Of a stretch of 22,136 nt of DNA, positions 1 to 5,867 are shown piece by piece. The translations under genes were made by a program, and so were the position numbers. This DNA comes from JBDKGH01 sp039798265 (GTDB lineage: Bacteria; Bacteroidota; Bacteroidia; Flavobacteriales_D; Sanyastnellaceae). The DNA is taken from positions 1 through 22,136 of the forward strand of contig JBDKGH010000040.1 of assembly GCA_039798265.1 (NCBI GenBank). The letters are read 5' to 3'. The notes below the pieces were generated by a model that saw only the letters and a program-made list of their open reading frames with translations, made no database searches and was not told the origin of the DNA. The stretch's first letter is position 1, and each line of letters starts with the position of its first letter.

Positions 1-1026
1 TTTATGATCAACTTTAACTTGACTGGTGAGCGCAACTGGATTCAATCATTCGGTGGTGCATTCAATGATCAAGTGATTGGTCTTACCATTGACGCGGAAG
101 ATAATTTTTACCTCACAGGTATTATCAATAATACTTGCGATTTTGATCCTTCAGGCAATTCATTCGTACTCAGCTCTGACGGTAGTAACGATGCTTTCGT
201 AGCGAAGTATGCTGGACCTGGTGAATTCCAATGGGCAGAACGCCACGGTAGTATCAATGCTGACTTTGGTATGGACGTTTCTATGGACCCATCAGGTGAT
301 TTGATCGTAGTAGGTACGTTCACTGGTGCGGGTTACTTTGGCCCAGAAGGCAACCAAGAATTGCTCTTGAGCGCCGGTGGTGAAGATATTTTCATCCTAA
401 CTTACGACGTTTGTCATCCTGTGACCCACGCCCTATCATTAGATCATTGCGGTGCGTACGAGTGGAACGGAATACTTTATACAGAAAGTGGCGAATACAC
501 CCAACAACTCATCGGTGCTGGCGGCTGTGACAGTACAGTAGTATTGACACTACACGTGGACTACCTCAATCCTATTGTTGACATTAACAATAACATCCTT
601 ACCGTTTCCATTACTGGTGCAAATTACCAATGGATTGACTGCGCTACAAATGAAGCCATCGAAGGTGCTACTTCACAAACATTCGAACCTGGCGCTAGCG
701 GTGCTTACGCAGTGCGTGTAGTGCAAGGTGTATGTGTGGTAACCACTGACTGCACTAGCTTCGAATATGTAGGCATTGAAGAAAATACAATTAACACGGT
801 TTCGATTTATCCAAACCCCGGTGATGGCTTGGTGCGTATTCAAAACAAAATGCGCGATGGTTTGATGACGGTGAATGTCTTCAATCAACTCGGACAAAAA
901 GTACAACAATTCACCCAAGTTGCTGATGGCACCAACCTACAAATTGACGCTGCACAAGGCGTGTATTACATCAGTGTAGAAACACCTCACAGCACAGAGG
1001 TAATCAAGTATATGCTTAAGAACTAA
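1..1026 (+). CDS. Secreted beta-propeller (SBBP-like) protein with T9SS type A sorting domain, 5' end missing
   Basis: The reading frame is open to the window edge, so this is the C-terminal 341 residues of a longer protein and the ATG at base 4 is not a credible start. Residues about 8-135 contain SBBP-type propeller repeats (GDLIVVGTFTG and similar strands, with F-D-P and DAFVAKY segments). Residues about 137-190 form a Cys-containing repeat common in Bacteroidota surface proteins, ending in GGCDSTVVLTLHV. Residues about 191-258 look like an Ig-like domain (YQWIDC, then paired Cys). Residues 262-341 are a T9SS type A sorting domain with the VSIYPNPGDG motif and a terminal KYMLKN. By family knowledge such proteins cross the outer membrane through T9SS, lose the sorting domain and are anchored or released. 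Its ligand or role is unknown. It ends at its own terminator. The T9SS call is firm; the propeller call is good. Confidence 0.9.
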   Translation, partial: FMINFNLTGERNWIQSFGGAFNDQVIGLTIDAEDNFYLTGIINNTCDFDPSGNSFVLSSDGSNDAFVAKYAGPGEFQWAERHGSINADFGMDVSMDPSGDLIVVGTFTGAGYFGPEGNQELLLSAGGEDIFILTYDVCHPVTHALSLDHCGAYEWNGILYTESGEYTQQLIGAGGCDSTVVLTLHVDYLNPIVDINNNILTVSITGANYQWIDCATNEAIEGATSQTFEPGASGAYAVRVVQGVCVVTTDCTSFEYVGIEENTINTVSIYPNPGDGLVRIQNKMRDGLMTVNVFNQLGQKVQQFTQVADGTNLQIDAAQGVYYISVETPHSTEVIKYMLKN

Positions 1027-1064
1027 CAAGAGATAAAAATCACAATCCTAACTTTAAACATGTG

Positions 1065-1093
1065 AAGAAGGAGCTCGAAAGGGCTCCTTTTTT
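1065..1093 (+). terminator. Intrinsic terminator after the first T9SS gene
   Basis: AAGGAGC (1068-1074) pairs with GCTCCTT (1083-1089), and the stem can extend through flanking A/T pairs. Six T residues follow at 1088-1093. It lies 40 bases after the stop at 1024-1026. The minus-strand gene that stops at 1095 converges on it. The T-tract is weak in that direction, so bidirectional use is possible but less certain. Confidence 0.85.
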
Positions 1094-1094
1094 G

Positions 1095-2087
1095 CTATTG
1101 CAAAAAATGGTATGCTGACAAGGTCAAGAGCACACCTAAAGCCAGCCAAGCATAAAATACGATTGGTGCAAAAAGAGAAAAACGATAGTTCGTAAACCAA
1201 TAGCCACCTACAAACGTGAAAGGCACAATTACTATTTCAGGCATCCAAAAACCAGAAAATAGATAGCCCGTTCCCAATGCTAAAAAAACGGCTAACGAAA
1301 GCGTGATGAAGGTGCTTCGCACACTCCGTGCTTTATTCGATGATCGATCGCCCAGTAGAAAGAAACGAGGCACAGCGAGTAACAAAGCAATACCAGTGGC
1401 ACTAATAAAAAACAACTCCCACTTATCGAAGGTATTTGAAAAAGTAATTTGATCGAAGGTGATGACCTTGTAAAAAAGAAACAGATAGTCCCATTCTCTA
1501 AACCAAAACTTCCAAGACAACCAAAGGATAAAAGGAGTAGCAAATGCCATAAAAGCAACGCCCACTTCCCTCAGGTGCAATGCTCTGGTGAATACTATAC
1601 ACAGAAAAAGCCCAAGGGCAAGACTGAGATATGGAGGGAAAGTGAGTGCTGCGCAGCCCAGCCAAAATCCTGCTCGAAAATACTCATCGAGCACCCGTGC
1701 TTGACGAAACACGTCGAGCAGATAAGCGCTGCCAAACAATAAAAACAAATTAGCGGCAAGCAAGGGAATATTCACGGACACCAAGGAAAACAATGAAGCC
1801 GTAAGCGCATAAAGAAACACAGGCACATAGGTGGGTGAGCTGTGAAACTCGTTTCTATTGAACACCCAAGACGACAGCAAAGCACCTAAGACGATTAAAC
1901 TAACCACGGCTATCAGTGTACCTCCGGGAATGTTATTGAGCTGTAAAGCAAAATAGTCAATCGGATAATGCCGATCTGGACTCACCATAGTGGGAGCTCC
2001 AAGCATGGGCAAGAGAAGTCCACCTGCAACAAGCGGGGCGGTAATTGCCCAAAAGGGCTGATTTGCAGACAACTGACGAAGAATCAT
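1095..2087 (-). CDS. Polytopic membrane protein, DUF6427-like
   Basis: This 330-residue protein is almost entirely hydrophobic, with about nine to ten likely membrane segments separated by short basic or aromatic loops. The N-terminus, starting MILRQLSANQPF, resembles the opening of the flavobacterial DUF6427 family as I remember it. Function is unknown. The frame stays open upstream to a TTG at 2112-2114, but the ATG at 2085-2087 gives the family-like N-terminus and is preferred. It is divergent from the small membrane-protein gene at 2180 and close to purD, a neighbourhood I recall from other Flavobacteriales genomes. A weak -7-like element (CATTTTTG on the minus strand, 2112-2119) could drive it. 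Membrane location is well supported; the family name is a recollection, not a search result. Confidence 0.75.
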   Translation of the reverse strand: MILRQLSANQPFWAITAPLVAGGLLLPMLGAPTMVSPDRHYPIDYFALQLNNIPGGTLIAVVSLIVLGALLSSWVFNRNEFHSSPTYVPVFLYALTASLFSLVSVNIPLLAANLFLLFGSAYLLDVFRQARVLDEYFRAGFWLGCAALTFPPYLSLALGLFLCIVFTRALHLREVGVAFMAFATPFILWLSWKFWFREWDYLFLFYKVITFDQITFSNTFDKWELFFISATGIALLLAVPRFFLLGDRSSNKARSVRSTFITLSLAVFLALGTGYLFSGFWMPEIVIVPFTFVGGYWFTNYRFSLFAPIVFYAWLALGVLLTLSAYHFLQ

Positions 2088-2151
2088 TCCGAATAAGGCA
2101 ACATGAGGCAACAAAAATGAGGTGAGAAGGTGATATTTCGGTTCATCTTTC

Positions 2152-2159
2152 TATTTTTG
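2152..2159 (+). promoter_or_regulatory. Candidate -7 promoter element for the 62-residue gene
   Basis: TATTTTTG fits the Bacteroidota TAnnTTTG -7 consensus and lies 20 bases before the ATG at 2180, which would give a leader of about 14 bases. No convincing -33 TTTG is seen at the expected distance. Confidence 0.4.
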
Positions 2160-2179
2160 TGGCGTAATTTTTTTGAACT

Positions 2180-2368
2180 ATGAATCTTCAAAGCATTCTT
2201 TACCCCCTAGCGGATGGCCTTGCATGGTCTTTAAAACATATTCTTGAGCCAATGTCACATTGGTTTAATTGGGTATGCATTGCTGGTGGTTTTTTCGGTA
2301 TTTGGTTATGGATCCGTATGCAAAAAGCATACACCGCCAAAGCTGAGAAAGAAGGTACTATCGCTTAA
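2180..2368 (+). CDS. Small single-span membrane protein, DUF6341-like
   Basis: This 62-residue protein has an amphipathic N-terminal part (residues 1-24), one clear membrane span at about residues 28-47 (FNWVCIAGGFFGIWLWI) and a short charged Lys/Glu tail. The NWxxxxxG-aromatic pattern around the span and the placement between a DUF6427-like gene and purD match the small flavobacterial DUF6341 family as I remember it. No biochemical function is known to me. The ATG is the first in frame, follows a TAnnTTTG element, and the gene has its own terminator, which together argue that this short ORF is real. An unrelated small membrane protein is the alternative. Confidence 0.7.
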   Translation: MNLQSILYPLADGLAWSLKHILEPMSHWFNWVCIAGGFFGIWLWIRMQKAYTAKAEKEGTIA

Positions 2369-2394
2369 TTAGCTTTCCCCTTTATCTAACATAG

Positions 2395-2426
2395 AGCTAG
2401 TCTGATTTTTCGGACTAGCTTTTTTA
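2395..2426 (+). terminator. Intrinsic terminator after the 62-residue gene
   Basis: AGCTAGTCTGA (2395-2405) pairs with TCGGACTAGCT (2410-2420) with one T-G wobble and a TTTT loop; the T-tract runs to 2425. It is 27 bases after the stop codon. Confidence 0.9.
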
Positions 2427-2442
2427 TTGCCTTTATCTTTTT

Positions 2443-2490
2443 CAAAAAAAACCGACCATAAGGTCATCCCGCAGGTAACATTATGGTCGG
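2443..2490 (-). terminator. Intrinsic terminator after purD
   Basis: A perfect 10-bp stem, CCGACCATAA (2452-2461) with TTATGGTCGG (2481-2490), encloses an unusually long 19-base loop. Read on the minus strand it is followed by eight T residues (A run at 2444-2451). It lies 20 bases beyond the purD stop and back to back with the terminator of the convergent small gene. Confidence 0.85.
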
Positions 2491-2510
2491 AAACTAATGT
2501 CGATTTGCGT

Positions 2511-3800
2511 TTATTTCTTTTCGAACTTATGCAAGTCGAAACCGATATCCTTACGGAAGTATTTTCCAGAATAAGTAATCTTATTAGCCGCTTCAAATGA
2601 GTTTTCTAACGCCTCATCCATGCTATGACCGAGGGAGGTAACCGCTAAAACGCGGCCACCGTTAGAGACTACTTTTTCCCCCGAGAGTCGTGTTCCTGCA
2701 TGGAACACGATAGAGGAACCTGCGTTTTCTAACCCTTTGATTTCTTTTCCTTTTTCGTAGGCTTCTGGATAACCTTTGGCAACAAGCATGACTGTAGCAG
2801 CAGTGCGATCATCAATATGCAAATCGCATTCAGAAAGCGTTTCGCTACCCACGCCTTCAAATAAGCTGAGCAGATCCGACTTAATGCGCGGCATCACCAC
2901 TTCTGTTTCTGGATCACCCATGCGGCAATTGTACTCAATAACATAAGGCTCATTGCCCACTTTAATGAGCCCGAGGAAAATGAAGCCTTTATAAACGATA
3001 CCATCGGCCTTCAAACCCTTCATGGTGGGAATCACCACTTGCGTTTCTATTTTGTCTAAAAACTCCGGCGTGCAGAAAGGAACAGGAGAAATAGCCCCCA
3101 TACCACCTGTATTTAAGCCAGTGTCTCCTTCACCAATGCGTTTATAGTCCTTGGCTTCAGGAAGTATTTTGTATGAATGACCGTCTGTAAGAACGAAAAC
3201 GGAACATTCGATACCCTTTAAAAACTCTTCTATAACAACGGTGGCGCCGGCCTCACCAAATTTTTGGCCTACGAGCATATCCTCCAAAGCCTTTTTTGCA
3301 TCGGCGGCTTTCTCAATGATTAGTACACCTTTACCTGCCGCGAGACCGTCCGCCTTGAGCACGTAAGGAGCTTTCATGCCATCGATAAACTTTTTGCCTT
3401 CGGCGAGTGTGGCTTTAGAAAAAGAAGCATACTTGGCCGTAGGAATGCCATGGCGTTTCATGAATTGTTTGGCAAAATCTTTACTGCCTTCCAATTGAGC
3501 GGCTACCTTGTTAGGGCCGATCACCATCACACCTTTGAGGTCTTTATCTGCGTTGATAAAATCAACGATACCTAGAACTAGGGGGGCTTCGGGCCCAATC
3601 ACCACCATTTTTATTTTATATTCCAAAATGGCTTTTTTCACTGCTTTAAAGTCCTCAGGATTAACATTTAAGTTAGTACCAAGAGCAGGCGTGCCCGCGT
3701 TTCCCGGGGCAATATATAAATGAGAGAGTAGCGAACTCTGAGCTAACTTCCAGGCGATGGCATGTTCACGGCCACCAGAACCGATAAGGAGTACGTTCAT
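2511..3800 (-). CDS. purD: Phosphoribosylamine--glycine ligase (GAR synthetase)
   Basis: PurD joins phosphoribosylamine to glycine using ATP, the second step of de novo purine synthesis, in the cytoplasm. The 429-residue length is normal for the monofunctional enzyme. The N-terminal domain opens with the NVLLIGSGGREHAIAWKL dinucleotide-fold motif. The ATP-grasp domain shows KADGLAAGKGV near residue 150, NTGGMGA near 230 and the metal-binding NCRMGDPETEV near 290. The C-terminal domain carries the usual GYPEAYEKG. The ATG at 3798-3800 fits the family start exactly. It is transcribed alone: its neighbour at 2180 converges on it and rimP diverges from it. A weak -7-like element (TTTCTTTG on the minus strand, 3820-3827) precedes it. 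The purine partner purS lies about 6 kb away. Confidence 0.98.
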   Translation of the reverse strand: MNVLLIGSGGREHAIAWKLAQSSLLSHLYIAPGNAGTPALGTNLNVNPEDFKAVKKAILEYKIKMVVIGPEAPLVLGIVDFINADKDLKGVMVIGPNKVAAQLEGSKDFAKQFMKRHGIPTAKYASFSKATLAEGKKFIDGMKAPYVLKADGLAAGKGVLIIEKAADAKKALEDMLVGQKFGEAGATVVIEEFLKGIECSVFVLTDGHSYKILPEAKDYKRIGEGDTGLNTGGMGAISPVPFCTPEFLDKIETQVVIPTMKGLKADGIVYKGFIFLGLIKVGNEPYVIEYNCRMGDPETEVVMPRIKSDLLSLFEGVGSETLSECDLHIDDRTAATVMLVAKGYPEAYEKGKEIKGLENAGSSIVFHAGTRLSGEKVVSNGGRVLAVTSLGHSMDEALENSFEAANKITYSGKYFRKDIGFDLHKFEKK

Positions 3801-3944
3801 AGAAATTCAAATTACGGTGCAAAGAAACAGTCAAGCATACAGAGGGCCTTCATCAAGTTTTAAACATTGTGCCCATTGGCTTGGCATTTAAGAGGTTTCG
3901 GCAATGAAAAAGCAGCAGAATTAGGTATATCATAAAAGAAATCG

Positions 3945-3952
3945 TATATTTG
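3945..3952 (+). promoter_or_regulatory. Candidate -7 promoter element of the rimP-nusA-infB operon
   Basis: TATATTTG is a full match to the TAnnTTTG consensus of Bacteroidota primary-sigma promoters. A partial -33 match (TTAG, 3921-3924) lies at about the expected 20-base distance. The predicted start near 3959 leaves a leader of about 75 bases before rimP. Confidence 0.6.
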
Positions 3953-3981
3953 CGGCGCTTTAGGCACTGAAAATAAGAAGT

Positions 3982-4010
3982 GAGAGGGGTCAAAAGCCCC
4001 TCTTTTTATT
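3982..4010 (+). terminator. Terminator-like hairpin in the rimP leader (candidate attenuator)
   Basis: AGAGGGG (3983-3989) pairs with CCCCTCT (3997-4003) across a 7-base loop and is followed by a T-rich tract (4003-4010). This is a complete intrinsic terminator in form. No plus-strand gene upstream needs it, because purD is transcribed away. It sits between the -7 element at 3945 and the rimP start at 4034, so it would stop a transcript of about 50 bases unless read through. Confidence 0.7.
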
Positions 4011-4033
4011 GCCCTAAACTTTTAAAAGCCCCT
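3992..4033 (+). repeat. Direct repeat AAAAGCCCCT in the rimP leader
   Basis: The 10-mer AAAAGCCCCT occurs at 3992-4001, as the loop and 3' arm of the leader hairpin, and again at 4024-4033, directly touching the rimP ATG. The GGGG arm could in principle pair with either copy, though the local terminator stem is longer. Confidence 0.6.
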
Positions 4034-4501
4034 ATGATCACGGTAGATCGCGTAAAACAACTGGTAGAGGAAAAGATTGAAGGTACCGATGTATTTGTGG
4101 TACAAATCAGTGTTCGTCCTGGCAATGCAATAGAAGTGTTGGTGGACAAAGACAGCGGATTGACGGTGGAAGACTGCAAAATGGTAAGCCGCCACGTTGA
4201 ATCGTCGCTCGATCGTGAAACGGAAGATTTTTCTCTAGAAGTATCTTCTCCTGGGGTAGGTAAACCGCTATTGGTGTTGCGCCAGTTTTACAAAAACGTA
4301 GGTCGTAATGTTAAAACAGAGACTGTTAGCGGAGAAAAAATTGAAGGACTTCTTGAGTCGGCAGACGATGCGGGCATCAAGATTACTTATAAAGTGAAGG
4401 AAGAAATTCCAGGAAAAAAAGGCAAAAAATTGGTGGAGAAAGAACGAGTACTCACCTATGCTGAATTAAAAGAAACCAAAGTGATTATCAGCTTCAAATA
4501 A
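4034..4501 (+). CDS. rimP: Ribosome maturation factor RimP
   Basis: RimP assists assembly of the 30S ribosomal subunit. The 155-residue protein has the usual two-domain layout. The N-terminal alpha/beta domain (about 1-80) carries the diagnostic LTVEDCKMVSRHVE and DFSLEVSSPGVGKPL segments. The C-terminal SH3-like part (about 82-155) is Lys-rich with a low-complexity GKKGKK loop. The ATG at 4034 is chosen because it gives the normal N-terminus MITVDRVKQLVEEKI. An in-frame GTG at 3980 would force translation through the leader hairpin and add 18 residues unlike the family. The gene is first in rimP-nusA-infB, an order conserved in most bacteria, and is separated from nusA by two bases. Confidence 0.95.
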   Translation: MITVDRVKQLVEEKIEGTDVFVVQISVRPGNAIEVLVDKDSGLTVEDCKMVSRHVESSLDRETEDFSLEVSSPGVGKPLLVLRQFYKNVGRNVKTETVSGEKIEGLLESADDAGIKITYKVKEEIPGKKGKKLVEKERVLTYAELKETKVIISFK

Positions 4502-4503
4502 CA

Positions 4504-5739
4504 ATGAAAGGCGTAAATCTGATTGAGTCCTTCGGCGAATTCAAGGACTTCAAAAACATCGATCGCGAAACCATGACCAATATTTTGGCCGATGTATTTC
4601 GCAACATGATTCTCAAGCGTTGGGGTGCTGATGATGGATTTGACATCATCATTAACTCTGACCGTGGAGACTTGGAAATTTGGCGTACCCGTGAGGTAGT
4701 TCCCGATGGAGAACTCGACGATGAGGTGGCACAAATTGAAGTGTCGATGGCACGTAAAATTGTTGACGACCTCGAAGTAGGCGAAGAATTGATCGAGGAG
4801 ATCAAGATCGAAGACTTTGGACGTCGTAACATTTTGGCGATGCGTCAGAACCTTGCGTCACGTATTCAAGAACTTGAAAAAGATCATATTTATCAGAAAT
4901 ACAAGGAGCGCGTGGGTGATATCATCACTGGCGAAGTTTACCAAGTATGGAAGAAAGAAATATTGGTATTGGACGATGAAGATAACGAGTTGATTTTGCC
5001 AAAAGATCAACAGATTCCATCTGACCATTACAAAAAAGGAGATACCATCCGTGCGGTGGTTTACAAGGTGGATTTGCGCAACAACAACCCTGCGATTATC
5101 CTTAGCCGCACCGCTCCTGAATTCTTGGAAAAATTATTTGAACAAGAAGTACCAGAGGTATTTGATGGTTTGATCACCATTAAAAAGATAGTACGTGAGC
5201 CAGGTGAGCGTGCGAAAGTTGCAGTAGAAAGCTACGACGATCGTATTGACCCCGTAGGAGCTTGCGTAGGTATGAAAGGTTCTCGTATCCACAGTATTGT
5301 TCGTGAATTGCGCAATGAGAACATTGACGTAATTCAGTTTACGAGCAATGAGCAGTTGTTGATTAGCCGTGCATTGGCACCAGCGAAGATCAGCAGCATC
5401 AACTTGGATCGTGATCAAAACAAAGCAGACGTATTCTTGAAACCAGATCAGGTATCGTTGGCCATTGGTAAAGGCGGACACAACATTCGCTTAGCTGGTC
5501 GACTCACTGGATTTGACATTGATGTATATCGTGAAACCGAAGCCGACATCGACGATGTGGATTTGGAAGAATTCTCAGACGAAATCGATGCTTGGATCAT
5601 TTCTGAGTTGAAAGGAATTGGCTGTGATACTGCGCGTGCAGTGCTTGAGATTTCGAAAGAAGAACTTGTGCGCCGTACGGATTTGGAAGAAGAGACCGTA
5701 GCCGAAGTGTTGCGCATTCTTCGTGAAGAGTTTGAATAA
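4504..5739 (+). CDS. nusA: Transcription termination/antitermination protein NusA
   Basis: NusA binds RNA polymerase and nascent RNA and modulates pausing, termination and antitermination. The 411-residue protein shows the N-terminal polymerase-binding domain (about 1-130, with FDIIINSDRGDLEIWR and GRRNILAMRQNL), the S1 domain (about 137-203), KH1 (about 240-300, with DPVGACVGMKGSRIHSIV) and KH2 (about 310-365, with LAIGKGGHNIRLAGRL). A C-terminal helix-hairpin-helix segment (about 370-411) is rich in Glu and Asp. It lacks the two long acidic repeats of the enterobacterial protein, as expected for this phylum. The ATG lies two bases after the rimP stop, suggesting coupled translation. In E. 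coli NusA controls its own operon through the leader; that role here is inference from the leader hairpin. Confidence 0.98.
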   Translation: MKGVNLIESFGEFKDFKNIDRETMTNILADVFRNMILKRWGADDGFDIIINSDRGDLEIWRTREVVPDGELDDEVAQIEVSMARKIVDDLEVGEELIEEIKIEDFGRRNILAMRQNLASRIQELEKDHIYQKYKERVGDIITGEVYQVWKKEILVLDDEDNELILPKDQQIPSDHYKKGDTIRAVVYKVDLRNNNPAIILSRTAPEFLEKLFEQEVPEVFDGLITIKKIVREPGERAKVAVESYDDRIDPVGACVGMKGSRIHSIVRELRNENIDVIQFTSNEQLLISRALAPAKISSINLDRDQNKADVFLKPDQVSLAIGKGGHNIRLAGRLTGFDIDVYRETEADIDDVDLEEFSDEIDAWIISELKGIGCDTARAVLEISKEELVRRTDLEEETVAEVLRILREEFE

Positions 5740-5756
5740 TAGATTTTGTGAAACCT

Positions 5757-5856
5757 CTTTTGCTTTGCCCGGAGCAAAAGATTAACCGAAGGGCAACACG
5801 GGAATTCGACCGAACATTAAGTTGAAAAGCTTATCTTCGGTAAGAGGAATTCCTCT
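5757..5856 (+). promoter_or_regulatory. Structured nusA-infB spacer: hairpin and 14-base palindrome
   Basis: The 128-base spacer holds a stem CTTTTGCT (5757-5764) with AGCAAAAG (5773-5780), not followed by a T-tract, and a perfect palindrome AGAGGAATTCCTCT (5843-5856) ending 11 bases before the infB ATG. A longer-range pair, CCGAAG (5786-5791) with CTTCGG (5835-5840), could enclose the region between them. No clear promoter is seen, so infB is probably read from the rimP promoter, with RNA structure, processing or partial termination possible here. Confidence 0.4.
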
Positions 5857-5867
5857 AAACACAACGT

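Noticed and set aside
2088..2114. TTG start nine codons upstream of the DUF6427-like protein
   Set aside because: The ATG at 2087 gives the better N-terminus, and the extension overlaps the likely promoter region.
3801..3944. Search for a tRNA or other RNA gene before rimP, as in E. coli metY
   Set aside because: No T-loop consensus or cloverleaf arms were seen.
3980..4033. In-frame GTG extension of RimP
   Set aside because: It would translate the terminator hairpin and add 18 residues unlike any RimP N-terminus.
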